From: Deltaproteobacteria bacterium
Lineage (GTDB): Bacteria; Desulfobacterota; BSN033; WVXP01
Direction of reading: 5' to 3'
NCBI GenBank assembly: GCA_019308905.1
Contig: JAFDHF010000004.1
Location: 62,001-126,000 of the forward strand
DNA length: 64,000 nucleotides
The notes beneath the pieces are model-generated. The model saw nothing but the letters and a program-made list of their open reading frames with translations. It searched no databases and was not told the origin of the DNA. The position numbers and the translations under genes are program-made. Positions 26,599 through 35,525 of the stretch are shown here, one piece after another (the stretch's first letter is position 1; the number at the start of each line of letters is the position of its first letter).

Positions 26599-27744
26599 AT
26601 GGAACGTACAATTTGTCACATCGACATGGATGCTTTCTTTGCGGCCGTCGAGCAGTTGAGAAATCCGGCCCTCAAGGGCAAGCCCGTCATCGTCGGAGGC
26701 GGCCTCAGGGGAGTGGTATCCACTGCGTCATATGAGGCGAGAGCCTTCGGCATTCACTCGGCCATGCCCATCTTCCAGGCCAGGCGCCTCTGCCCCCAGG
26801 GGGTCTTTCTCCCGGCCCGCATGGGGCTCTACCGAGAGGTTTCAGCCAGAATAATGGATTTCTTGACCAGGGTCTCACCGAAAGTGGAGCAGGTATCCGT
26901 CGATGAGGCCTACCTGGATCTTACAGGAACCCGGAGACTCCTGGGAGAGCCCGTGGCTGTTGCCGGGAAGATCAAGAATTGGATTCTCCAGAATATCGGC
27001 CTCACCTGTTCGGTGGGCATCGCCCCCAATAAGTTTCTGGCCAAGATCGCCTCGGACTGGGACAAACCCGACGGCCTCACCGTGATCGAAGAGGACCGGG
27101 TCGATGGCTTCCTCAGAGAGCTTCCCGTGGCAAAACTCCCGGGAGTCGGCCAGAAGACGCTGGAGATCCTGCTTGGTCTCGGGATCAGTCGAGTCGGCCA
27201 GATACAGAAGCTCCCTGAGGCGATCCTCATTCGAAAGTTCGGAAAATTCGGTGGCCGCCTCCTGGAGCTCTCCAGAGGGGTCGATTCTTCAGAGGTGACC
27301 CCCTGTAGGCCGCCCAAATCCATCAGCAGCGAGGATACCCTCGACCAGGATACGGACGACGTGGAGATCCTCAGCAACTTCGTGATGGCTCAGGCGGCCA
27401 CGGTGGGCAAAAGGCTCCGAAGACAGGGACTCAGGGCGAGAACGGTTACCTTGAAACTCAAATACAGCGACTTCCGCCTCACCACCCGGGCCCATACCCT
27501 CGAAGGCCCCACAGACTCGACAAAGACCATCAGGGATGCAGCTCTCAAACTCCTGAGAAGTCAGAAAGGGATGTCGAAGGTCAGACTCGTGGGCGTGAGC
27601 GTCAGTGGGTTCGACAGAGGGGCCGAACAACTCTCCCTCTTCGGCGGATCAACGGTTCAAGACGAAAAACAGGCCCGCCTCGATAGGGCCGTGGATGAAG
27701 TAACGGAAAAATTCGGTGAAGACCTCCTCCGAAAGGGGAGCTGA
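26599..27744 (+). CDS. dinB: DNA polymerase IV
   Basis: A 381-residue Y-family translesion polymerase. Catalytic acidic motifs are IDMDAFFAAVEQ near the N-terminus and SVDEAYLD near residue 100; the helix-hairpin-helix region KLPGVGQKTLEILLGLGI and the little-finger domain follow. The protein ends at EKFGEDLLRKGS without an obvious beta-clamp peptide beyond EQLSLFGG, which itself fits a clamp-binding motif (QLSLF). ATG 26599 has GAGG directly before it, poor spacing; a TTG at 26581 lies in the mobile element repeat. No promoter is visible between element and gene. Confidence 0.93.
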   Translation: MERTICHIDMDAFFAAVEQLRNPALKGKPVIVGGGLRGVVSTASYEARAFGIHSAMPIFQARRLCPQGVFLPARMGLYREVSARIMDFLTRVSPKVEQVSVDEAYLDLTGTRRLLGEPVAVAGKIKNWILQNIGLTCSVGIAPNKFLAKIASDWDKPDGLTVIEEDRVDGFLRELPVAKLPGVGQKTLEILLGLGISRVGQIQKLPEAILIRKFGKFGGRLLELSRGVDSSEVTPCRPPKSISSEDTLDQDTDDVEILSNFVMAQAATVGKRLRRQGLRARTVTLKLKYSDFRLTTRAHTLEGPTDSTKTIRDAALKLLRSQKGMSKVRLVGVSVSGFDRGAEQLSLFGGSTVQDEKQARLDRAVDEVTEKFGEDLLRKGS

Positions 27745-27752
27745 GGCCGGCC

Positions 27753-28265
27753 TCATCGAGAGGGTGCTTTCCCACCGATGGCCGATGCCGAGACCAGCGC
27801 CCTGTACAGTCCTTGCAGACTCCTCTCGATCTCGCCATAGCAGCGTTGCAGGTCGTCGAGAGAGCCGCCATAGGGATCCTCGATCTCGCAGCTCCCCCCG
27901 CTGCCTGGAGAGAAACTCCCGAGGAGAAAGACCTTGGACCGGTCTTTCCCGCTCCCTCTCTGTTTGATTTGCTCGGCCATGTACGATTCCATGACCAGAA
28001 CGATATCCGCTCGATCGAGCATGGAACGGCTCAGGGGTCTGGAACGGTGTCCCCTTACATCGAGACCGCGGCACCGGGCCAGCCCGACTATCTCCTCAGG
28101 AGCCGGATAACCCGGCAGGGCCCCAACACCCGCCGATTCAACTCTGATCCCCTTGAAGCCTCCGGCCTCGAGGAGCCTCTTCATCAGGGCCTCGGCCAAG
28201 ACACTCCTGCATAGGTTACCATAGCACACAAAAAGGATTCTCCGGACCGGCCTTGGAAGGTTCAT
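27753..28265 (-). CDS. Low-molecular-weight protein-tyrosine-phosphatase family protein
   Basis: A 170-residue cysteine phosphatase. The active-site loop CYGNLCRS (C-x5-R-S) lies near residue 15 and the general-acid motif DPYGG near residue 130. The ATG at 28265 shares one base with the stop of the upstream gene, so the two are coupled. Relatives dephosphorylate protein tyrosines or arginines; the substrate here is unknown. It converges with dinB, leaving 8 bp between stops. Confidence 0.88.
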   Translation of the reverse strand: MNLPRPVRRILFVCYGNLCRSVLAEALMKRLLEAGGFKGIRVESAGVGALPGYPAPEEIVGLARCRGLDVRGHRSRPLSRSMLDRADIVLVMESYMAEQIKQRGSGKDRSKVFLLGSFSPGSGGSCEIEDPYGGSLDDLQRCYGEIERSLQGLYRALVSASAIGGKAPSR

Positions 28266-28912
28266 CAGAAGTCCACCCTTACCCTCTCCCCTTCCAGCTC
28301 TCGAAGATGGCAGGTATCGTTCAGACAGGTCAGGATGAAACGGCCCTTCCTCCATGTCAGAAGGTTGATGGCAGCGGTGTCCTGACCGATCTGCCAGAAA
28401 CGTGACAGGTCGATCCCCACCAGCCCGCAGATGAGTGCCCGGTTGACTACACGATGGGAGACAATGACGATGGTTTGTTCCGGATGTTTGGGAATCAACC
28501 CTTTCACGGCCTCGACAGCCCTCGATTGGAGAGCCCCTAGGCTCTCTCCCTCCGGGAAGCTGACCTTGTCAGGCCGTTCCAACCACTGCCGATAAAGCTC
28601 CGGGTATCGCTCTCGGACGGTCCTGTGAGAAACCCCCTGCCACTTCCCGAAGCAGAGGTCTTTCAGTCCCTCCAGGACAGCCACCTCCAGCCCGTGGAAA
28701 CCGGCGATGGCTTCAGCCGTCTGCCTGGCCCTCGCCAGGGGGCTGGTGTAGACCGCTCTTACCGGTTTGTCCTTCAAGGCCCTCCCGGCGAGACGAGCCT
28801 CGAGAATGCCGGAATCGTTAAGGGGTACATCGGCCGTCCCTCTGAAGATCTCCTCTCTGTTCCACTGGGTTTGACCGTGACGGACGAGATAGATCGACGT
28901 CTTCATCCACAT
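28265..28912 (-). CDS. Histidine phosphatase family protein (phosphoglycerate mutase/CobC-like)
   Basis: A 215-residue phosphatase with the N-terminal LVRHGQTQWN motif, the second arginine in SPLARARQTAEA, the acid residue in FGKWQG and the second histidine in VIVSHRVVNR. This matches the CobC/alpha-ribazole phosphatase-like branch, but no cobalamin genes lie nearby, so the substrate is open. It is co-transcribed with the tyrosine-phosphatase-like gene. Confidence 0.87.
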   Translation of the reverse strand: MWMKTSIYLVRHGQTQWNREEIFRGTADVPLNDSGILEARLAGRALKDKPVRAVYTSPLARARQTAEAIAGFHGLEVAVLEGLKDLCFGKWQGVSHRTVRERYPELYRQWLERPDKVSFPEGESLGALQSRAVEAVKGLIPKHPEQTIVIVSHRVVNRALICGLVGIDLSRFWQIGQDTAAINLLTWRKGRFILTCLNDTCHLRELEGERVRVDF

Positions 28913-28978
28913 CCCCCTACCAACACCTGACTGCTCGACAGAAGATCCAACCCCAGGAGACCGGATTTCACTCCACCC

Positions 28979-29779
28979 TCAGGAGCCATCAGTCGCAACC
29001 CGGCCGCCTTCCGATTCCAAATCGATGCCGTAGAAACCCACCGCGTTTTGCGTCGTCCTTTCGGCGACCCTCTCAAAGGCCTCTCCTCTGATCTCGGCGA
29101 CCAGTTCGGCTGTCCGGACCACGTCGGCCGGCCTGGACGCCCTGCCCCGGTATTCCACTGGAGTATCGGTCTCTATGAGGATCATCTCCAGAGGGGTATG
29201 ACGTACCGCCTCCTGCTGGGGAAGGCTGTACGCCAGAGCCGGAGTTGCAGAGATCAGGTAGCCCTGATCCAGAATCTTCCTGAGGGTCTCAAGATTCCCA
29301 CTGTACCAATGGAACACGGCCTTTTCAAGCCCTGCATCCCTGACAATGGCCAGGGCACTCTCGTGTGAGAAACGACAATGGAGGATGGCAGGCTTTCCTT
29401 GACGATGGGCTGTCTCTAAAAGCCTGGAGAGGATCTCTTTCTGGAGAGCCTTCTTGACCCTGGCCTTGTAATCGAGGCCCACTTCCCCCAGGGCTACGCA
29501 GCTGGGCAGGTGCCTCTCTATATAGGCAAGGGTCTGTTCAACGGTTTCATCATGGATTTCCCAGGGATGGTAGCCTATGGCAGGAAAGACCAGGCCCGGA
29601 TATTTTCGGGCTATGGCAAGAATCCTCCGGTTCGATTCCAACGTCATGCCAACGCCCACGATGGCCGCAACCCCGACCGCCCTGGCCTGGGAAACCGACT
29701 GCTCCAGGTCATCGATTTCATCGAGGTGGGCGTGGGCGTCAATGAGCACCAGTGAGCCTCCCCCGTGTACCGGTCTCAT
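28979..29779 (-). CDS. TatD family metal-dependent hydrolase
   Basis: A 266-residue TIM-barrel hydrolase, likely a 3'-5' exodeoxyribonuclease. Metal ligands are in IDAHAHLDE, the glutamate of ALGEVGLDY, HCRFSHES, and the aspartate in IETDTP. The ATG at 29779 overlaps the Lon-like stop as ATGA, although a GTG at 29749 has a perfect GGGGGAGG upstream and would start right at LIDAHAHLD. The second histidine of the canonical metal site is in VFHWYSG. Confidence 0.87.
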   Translation of the reverse strand: MRPVHGGGSLVLIDAHAHLDEIDDLEQSVSQARAVGVAAIVGVGMTLESNRRILAIARKYPGLVFPAIGYHPWEIHDETVEQTLAYIERHLPSCVALGEVGLDYKARVKKALQKEILSRLLETAHRQGKPAILHCRFSHESALAIVRDAGLEKAVFHWYSGNLETLRKILDQGYLISATPALAYSLPQQEAVRHTPLEMILIETDTPVEYRGRASRPADVVRTAELVAEIRGEAFERVAERTTQNAVGFYGIDLESEGGRVATDGS

Positions 29780-32280
29780 CTGTCCGCTCCGCCTCTCTTG
29801 CCACCCTTGCCTCCTTGCTCCCTTTCTCCCTTTCCGTTCTTCGACTTTCTGGGCCGGCCAAAATCTCTCATCTTTTCCGCCAGGTCCCTGAGCCGCCGAT
29901 CAATAAGGTCATTGGCACTTCCCGGCGTGTATCCCCCCTTGGGAACCGGAGCTCCCGCCGCCACACCCGTCAGTATCTCCATGCCCTCATCGATCGACCT
30001 GACCGGATAGATGTGGAACTGCCCGGCCCTCACGGCTTCGACCACGTCCTTCCGAAGCATGAGGTCCTTGACATTCCGGTCCGGGATGATCGCTCCCTGC
30101 TTCCCTGTAAGGCCCCTTATCCGGCAGACGTCAAAGAAACCCTCGATCTTCTCATTGACTCCTCCGATGGGCTGGATCTCTCCCCTCTGGTTCACCGAAC
30201 CGGTAACGGCTATGTCCTGCCTGAGGGGGAGCCCGGAAAGGCTCGACAGAAGTGCATAGACCTCCGTCGACGAGGCGCTGTCTCCGTCCACCCCGGTGTA
30301 GGATTGTTCGAAGCATATGCTTGCGCTCATGGTGAGGGGCTTGTCCTGGGCGTATTTGCCCCTGAGATAACCCGCCAGGATAAGGACTCCCTTGTTGTGT
30401 GTCTTCCCGCTGAGGTCGGCCTCCCGCTCTATGTTGATGATACCGGCCCGGCCCATGGCGGTCTTGGCCGTGATCCGGGAGGGTTTCCCGAAACGATGGT
30501 CGCCAAGCTGGTACATGGCCAACCCGTTGACCTGTCCGACCACCTCCCCTTCGGAGTCGACCATGATCGTTCCATTTCTGATCATCTCCCGGATCTTCTC
30601 CTCCACCATGTTGACACGATAGGCCCGCTTCTCGATCGCCAGGTCCACGTGTTCTTCGCGCACCGTTTCGCTGCCCGCCTTGGCAGCCCAGTAATCCGCC
30701 TCTCTCATGACATCCGAAATGACGTGAAAACGGGTGGATAGCTTGTCCTGCCTACCTGCCAGGCGAACTCCGTGCTCAACAATCGCAGCCACCCCGGTTC
30801 TATGGAAGGGCCTGAGGTTCTCCTCGCGGCAGATCTTGCAGACAAAGGAGGCGTACTGATTCACTGCCTGATCCATCCTGTCCATCACCGAGTCGAAGTC
30901 CGCCTTGACCTTGAATATCTTCTTGAAATCTTCATCCAACTCGTAGAGCAGGTGGTAGAGCCGGTTGTCACCGATCATGATGATCTTCGACTTGAGCTCG
31001 ATCGGCTCCGGTTTGAGCGCAGTCCCTCCCATGAGGTAGATCGGATCATAGGTCTGGATCTGAATGGATCGATTCTTGAGTGTCCTCTTGAGCGTGGTCC
31101 AAACCCTGGGCTCGATGAGGGCGTCGTGGGCGTTTATGATCAGGTAGCCCCCGTTGGCCCGAATCAGGGAGCCCGCCTTGATCCTGGTGAAGTCCGTCTT
31201 CCAGACCCCTGAGGGCCCCACGACCCTCTCCAGAGTACCGAACAGGTTCCGGTATGTGGGGAAATTCTCAACTACGATGGGGGCTCCTCTGGTCTCTGAA
31301 TTGTCCACCAGGACGTTCACCCGGAACTCGAGAAAGGGGTCCTGAGAGAGAGACTCTGAGAGATCGGCAGGATCGGGCTTTTTGTCCACACCCCCCTGAA
31401 AGCGGTCGAAATCCTGGAGCACCGCCTCTTCCACCCCGTCGAGGTATGCCTGCACCTTGGGATGGACGTACTTCTCCCTGATGTCTGAGACCATCTCCTT
31501 CACCAGTGGGCCGAGAGTCTCACGGTTGAGGCGACGGACCGCCTCTTCGATCTCCCTCCCATACCTTCTTGTCTCCTTGAGGACTTCTTGAAGGGTCTCT
31601 GTCAGCTTCCTGTGCCTCCTCTTTATCTTCTTGACCTCTCCGTCCCCGAGTTTGCCCTTTTCTCTGAGCGCCTCCACCTCTGCCAGATCCGTAGGCTTTC
31701 CATCCACGACCGGCAGAATCCCCGGCTGCAGATAGGAGCCAAGCTTGAACTGCACCACGGAGAACCCGGAAGTCTTGACCTCCTTCTCAAAACGGCTCCA
31801 CAGATCCGCCTGCTTCTCCTGCCATTTCTCGGTTGTCTCCTTCCTCCTTTTCTGATAGGCCTCACTTTCGAAGACAAGGGGGATTTCCCTTCTGAGACCT
31901 TCTACGAGGCTATCCATGTCCCTTTTGAGGCCCAGCCCCTGGCCCGCTGGCAGCACGATTATCCTCGGGGTGTCCGGATCTTTGAAATTGTTCACGTAAC
32001 AGAGATCCTCGGGAATGCGACTCTCCCTGTCGACTTCCTGGAGGAGCCTCTTGATGGTAGTGGTCCTCCCCGTCCCGGAAAGACCCGTTACAAAGATGTT
32101 GTATCCAAAGCCCTCGATCTCCAGACCCACACGGATGGCCTCGGTCGCCCGCGGCTGGCCGATTATCTCCTGGCAGGCCTCTACGTCCCGGGTGCTCTCG
32201 AAACCGAACCTTCCGGGGTCGCACCGCCACCGCAACTCATCTGGTGAGAGCTCCCTGAAGCCTATTCTCTTCTTTGCCAT
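29776..32280 (-). CDS. Lon-related ATP-dependent protease (LonB/LonC-like, AAA_32 type)
   Basis: An 834-residue protein. The N-terminal AAA region has a Walker A-like loop GLSGTGRT at residues 66-73, with Arg where Lys is usual; as I recall, this is common in the family. A long charged helical insertion (about residues 110-270) follows, then the rest of the AAA module, and the C-terminal Lon protease domain with catalytic Ser in GDSASSTEVY and catalytic Lys in GGVNEKIEGF. The tail is basic and Gly/Lys-rich. The ATG at 32280 is preferred to the longer frame. It follows a terminator and has its own -10 element. Confidence 0.87.
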   Translation of the reverse strand: MAKKRIGFRELSPDELRWRCDPGRFGFESTRDVEACQEIIGQPRATEAIRVGLEIEGFGYNIFVTGLSGTGRTTTIKRLLQEVDRESRIPEDLCYVNNFKDPDTPRIIVLPAGQGLGLKRDMDSLVEGLRREIPLVFESEAYQKRRKETTEKWQEKQADLWSRFEKEVKTSGFSVVQFKLGSYLQPGILPVVDGKPTDLAEVEALREKGKLGDGEVKKIKRRHRKLTETLQEVLKETRRYGREIEEAVRRLNRETLGPLVKEMVSDIREKYVHPKVQAYLDGVEEAVLQDFDRFQGGVDKKPDPADLSESLSQDPFLEFRVNVLVDNSETRGAPIVVENFPTYRNLFGTLERVVGPSGVWKTDFTRIKAGSLIRANGGYLIINAHDALIEPRVWTTLKRTLKNRSIQIQTYDPIYLMGGTALKPEPIELKSKIIMIGDNRLYHLLYELDEDFKKIFKVKADFDSVMDRMDQAVNQYASFVCKICREENLRPFHRTGVAAIVEHGVRLAGRQDKLSTRFHVISDVMREADYWAAKAGSETVREEHVDLAIEKRAYRVNMVEEKIREMIRNGTIMVDSEGEVVGQVNGLAMYQLGDHRFGKPSRITAKTAMGRAGIINIEREADLSGKTHNKGVLILAGYLRGKYAQDKPLTMSASICFEQSYTGVDGDSASSTEVYALLSSLSGLPLRQDIAVTGSVNQRGEIQPIGGVNEKIEGFFDVCRIRGLTGKQGAIIPDRNVKDLMLRKDVVEAVRAGQFHIYPVRSIDEGMEILTGVAAGAPVPKGGYTPGSANDLIDRRLRDLAEKMRDFGRPRKSKNGKGEREQGGKGGKRGGADR

Positions 32281-32311
32281 TTTGCATGCCCCTGTGGAAA
32301 AACTCGCACCA

Positions 32312-32317
32312 ATTGTA
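32312..32317 (-). promoter_or_regulatory. Extended -10 promoter for the Lon-like gene
   Basis: On the minus strand TGGTACAAT contains an extended -10 (hexamer TACAAT, 32312-32317), 32 bp before the start codon. It lies between the dnaJ terminator and the gene, so independent expression is likely. Confidence 0.4.
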
Positions 32318-32387
32318 CCATAAAGATCATGCCTCTCCCAGAAGAGGTACCCGAAGCACCGGGAAAACCCGTGAACCGAGAGAAACA

Positions 32388-32411
32388 CAAAAAAAAGGCC
32401 CTTCCGGGCCT
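32388..32411 (-). terminator. Intrinsic terminator after dnaJ
   Basis: On the minus strand AGGCCC-GGAA-GGGCCT (32396-32411) runs into eight or nine Ts. It ends the dnaJ-like transcript before the Lon-like gene. Confidence 0.8.
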
Positions 32412-32484
32412 CACACTCTCGCCTCCGTGGCTCGCTTCTTCACGGGCTTCCCTTCTTCTCTTTTCTCCCCTTCCTACTATCCCC

Positions 32485-33435
32485 CTACAACCCCTCCCGG
32501 GCGAGTTCCTCTATGAGGTTTCTCTGCCTGCTTGTCAGGCTCTTTGGAACCCTGACGATCACCCGGACATACAGGTCGCCCCTTCCTCCACCCTTCATGT
32601 GGGGTATTCCCTGTCCCTTGAGACGGAGGCGGGTATGGCTCTGAGTTCCGGCAGGAACCCTCAGCCTCCGGGTCCCATCCAGGGTCGGCACCTCGATGGT
32701 CGTTCCCAGGGCGGCCTGGGAGAAGGGGATCTCCCTGTCCACGGTTATGTCGTCCTCTTCCCTCTTGAAAAGGGGATGGTCAAGCACGTGAACCCGAATG
32801 AAGAGATCCCCCGGCCTGCCCCCCGGCGGGCCGGGCTGCCCCTTACCGGCAAGCCGGAGCTTCTGGCCGGACCGGATGCCGGGAGGGATCTTCACGGTAA
32901 TCTCCCGAGGACGGCCGCCTTCGTCCAGGGAGAGCCTCCTTTCACTCCCCCTGGCCGCCTCCTCCAGGGAGATCTGAAGATCGGTCAACAGGTCCGCCCC
33001 TTTTGCGGGTCCCGGGCTCTCGTATCCAGCCGGCCCTCCTCTGAAAAACTGCTCAAACCCCGTGCCCCCCGCACCGAAATCGCTTCTCCGAGTCGAACGC
33101 CTGAAACCGCGGCCAAAGAGGGAGCTGAAGATATCGTCGGAAAATCCCAGATCCTGAAAGATGTCCCCGAAGTCGAAGTTGCGAAAGATATCCTCCTGAG
33201 TAAAACGCTGGTGGAAACCCTCGGCCCCGAATGTGTCGTACTGCTTGCGCTTTTCCTTGTCGCTCAGAACCGCGTAGGCCTCGTTGATCTCTTTGAAGCG
33301 CTCTTCAGCCTCCTTGTTACCCTTGTTGCGGTCCGGGTGGTACTTGAGAGCAAGCTTTCTGTACGCCTTCTTTATCTCCTCGTCCGTGGCGTTCCGGCTC
33401 ACACCGAGAACTTCATAGTAGTCGCGTCTAGCCAT
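32485..33435 (-). CDS. DnaJ-family co-chaperone, CbpA-type (no zinc finger)
   Basis: A 316-residue Hsp40. The J domain (residues 1-70) has the HPD triad in KYHPDRN; a Gly/Phe-rich linker with [21 protein letters not shown] follows; two C-terminal beta-sandwich domains ([30 protein letters not shown]) complete it. The cysteine-rich zinc domain of true DnaJ is absent, as in CbpA. It stimulates an Hsp70 ATPase. It lies between a Lon-like protease and a ClpX-like ATPase, forming a proteostasis block. Confidence 0.92.
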   Translation of the reverse strand: MARRDYYEVLGVSRNATDEEIKKAYRKLALKYHPDRNKGNKEAEERFKEINEAYAVLSDKEKRKQYDTFGAEGFHQRFTQEDIFRNFDFGDIFQDLGFSDDIFSSLFGRGFRRSTRRSDFGAGGTGFEQFFRGGPAGYESPGPAKGADLLTDLQISLEEAARGSERRLSLDEGGRPREITVKIPPGIRSGQKLRLAGKGQPGPPGGRPGDLFIRVHVLDHPLFKREEDDITVDREIPFSQAALGTTIEVPTLDGTRRLRVPAGTQSHTRLRLKGQGIPHMKGGGRGDLYVRVIVRVPKSLTSRQRNLIEELAREGL

Positions 33436-33553
33436 CCTGTCGGTCTCCTGACCACGTGGGACTCAGATGTCGTGGATAAGCCACCCTCTTTTTCTTCGAT
33501 GAGGTCCCAGATATTATCGATGTGCTGAATATCTTGACCAGGCGGGCGTGGCC

Positions 33554-35323
33554 TCAATCCTTCAGAAGCCTGTACGTCCTCTGAATCAGCCGGTTAAGGA
33601 AGTCTTCTGGTTCATCCACGGCCTCTCTGGTGAGTATAAACTCCTGCATACCTGTCTTGTCTCGGATCAGCTTCAGGCCGTGTTCGTAATGCTGGGAGAA
33701 CTGGTCGCAGATCGTCGAAACATCGACGGATTCATCCAGGACGAGCTCGATGATCCTATCGATCGCCCCCTCATCAAACTCGATCTGGATATTGTGTCTC
33801 TCGGCGAACCGCCGTTCATAAGCGTGGATCTGATCGGTGATACTCACCGTCTCCTCATAGACGGTCTGGATGTCCAAGGCTCTGGAAATCACGTGACTGG
33901 CGATCAGGTCGATCCTGTTGTCTCCAAAAACGACACCATAGCGCGTCAGGAAATCTTTCTGCCGTTTCCGGATCAGTTCCTTTATGGCTTCCTTTTCCTC
34001 GCCTGCAACCCGCTCGTAGAGCCTGTCATTGTCCTCACCGCCGGACAAGACTTTCTCCAGCTCCCCCTGTGGATCATCCACCATGGCCGGTGTTACCACG
34101 AACCGACTGATCCCCGTGGAAGGCAGCTTCTTCTCGAACTTGAGAAGTACCTTTTCCACAGCGCTTACCAGACCCCGTGCACCGGTCTTCTCCTCATACG
34201 CTTTCTCTGCCAGTCGATAGAGGGCCCTGTCCTCGAAGAGAACGTCGATTCCGTACGCCTTGAAGTCCCGTTTCTTGCCGATGATGATCGGGTTGTTCGG
34301 ATTCTTCAGAATCTGGTAGAGATCGTCCACCTCCAGCCGGTCGAAAACGACGGTGACCGGCAGCCGTCCGATGAACTCGGACTCGAACCCGTACTCGATC
34401 AGATCCTCAGCCTTCACCTCTTTCAGATAGGCCACCCTCTCGTCCTTGGACCTGACCTCGGCGCCAAAGCCGATCCCCTCCCTGTTGAGCCGCCTCTTGA
34501 TGTTCTCTTCCAAATTGCTGAAGGCTCCGCTCATGATGAAGAGGATATTCCGGGTATTGACCGTCTTCTTTCCCCTCTTCCCAGTCTTCCGGTACTGCTC
34601 AATGGCTTCAAGCTGTGAGACAGGATCATGAGGGACCCTGAGGTCCACCTCTGTCTCCTCCATGGGTTTGAGGAGAGCCCGCTGGACCCCGGTTCGAGAG
34701 ACGTCCGGTCCGATCAGATTGTTGGACGAGGCGATCTTGTCGATCTCATCGAGATAGACTATCCCGTACTCGGCGAGCTTGATATCTCCGTCCGCCTCAT
34801 GGACGAGATCACGGATGAGGTCCTCTACGTCACCCCCCACGTAGCCGGTCTCGCTGAACTTGGTTGCATCCCCCTTGACAAAGGGAACCCCGATCTTGTT
34901 GGCGATCAGTTTGATCAGATAGGTCTTACCCACCCCTGTGGGGCCGATCATGATGATGTTGTTCTTGATCCGCCCCACCTCTTTGCTCCCCCCTGTCCTG
35001 GAACGCTCTTGAAACTTGATCCTGTTGAAGTGGGTGCAGATCTTGGTCGCAAGAATCTCTTTGGCCTCGTCCTGTTTTACGACGTATTCGTTCAGATAGG
35101 CTTCGAGTTCCTCCGGCTTCATGTCGAACTTGATCTGGGCAAGACCCTTGTCGGACTTCCCCTCTCCGTCCCTGCCGGTCCGGTCCCTGTCGGTCCTGGG
35201 GAAAAGCATGGGTACGACCAGCTTCACCCTGTCGCCGTACTTCTTACCCAGATACTCGTTCAGCTCCTTTTCCAGTTCCTTCTGGTCAGGTATCTTGGCG
35301 CTCTTGATCTCGTCGTCTGTCAT
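33554..35323 (-). CDS. ClpX-like AAA+ ATPase lacking the zinc-binding domain, with a C-terminal extension
   Basis: About 589 residues, against roughly 420 for ClpX. There is no N-terminal cysteine zinc module. The AAA module has Walker A GPTGVGKT near residue 128, pore loop GYVG near 160, Walker B GIVYLDEIDKI near 190, and the ClpP-docking IGF loop in IGFGAEV. The C-terminal domain with GARGLVSAVEKVLL is followed by about 150 extra residues, mostly helical and charged. The ATG at 35323 is chosen over TTG 35332. A very good promoter precedes it. I infer an unfoldase for a specialised substrate; no clpP lies in the window. Confidence 0.85.
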   Translation of the reverse strand: MTDDEIKSAKIPDQKELEKELNEYLGKKYGDRVKLVVPMLFPRTDRDRTGRDGEGKSDKGLAQIKFDMKPEELEAYLNEYVVKQDEAKEILATKICTHFNRIKFQERSRTGGSKEVGRIKNNIIMIGPTGVGKTYLIKLIANKIGVPFVKGDATKFSETGYVGGDVEDLIRDLVHEADGDIKLAEYGIVYLDEIDKIASSNNLIGPDVSRTGVQRALLKPMEETEVDLRVPHDPVSQLEAIEQYRKTGKRGKKTVNTRNILFIMSGAFSNLEENIKRRLNREGIGFGAEVRSKDERVAYLKEVKAEDLIEYGFESEFIGRLPVTVVFDRLEVDDLYQILKNPNNPIIIGKKRDFKAYGIDVLFEDRALYRLAEKAYEEKTGARGLVSAVEKVLLKFEKKLPSTGISRFVVTPAMVDDPQGELEKVLSGGEDNDRLYERVAGEEKEAIKELIRKRQKDFLTRYGVVFGDNRIDLIASHVISRALDIQTVYEETVSITDQIHAYERRFAERHNIQIEFDEGAIDRIIELVLDESVDVSTICDQFSQHYEHGLKLIRDKTGMQEFILTREAVDEPEDFLNRLIQRTYRLLKD

Positions 35324-35355
35324 GACTTTCAATACCCCTGCAAGATCACCAAAAT

Positions 35356-35384
35356 AGTATAAACCTTCAACCCTGGATTTTCAA
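35356..35384 (-). promoter_or_regulatory. Promoter of the ClpX-like gene
   Basis: On the minus strand TTGAAA (35379-35384) and TATACT (35356-35361) are 17 bp apart. Transcription would begin near 35350, about 27 bp before the start codon. Confidence 0.65.
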
Positions 35385-35525
35385 GGAATAGCGCCAGGCA
35401 AAAAGGCCGTCCCTCCATGGAAAGTGGCCAAGGAGGCAGACCGAGCCGGGCCTCACCAGGCCCTCTGGACAGAGGCCGACCCCTGGCAGAGAGGCCTCCC
35501 CCAGCAGAGCTGCCTACCCGATTCG

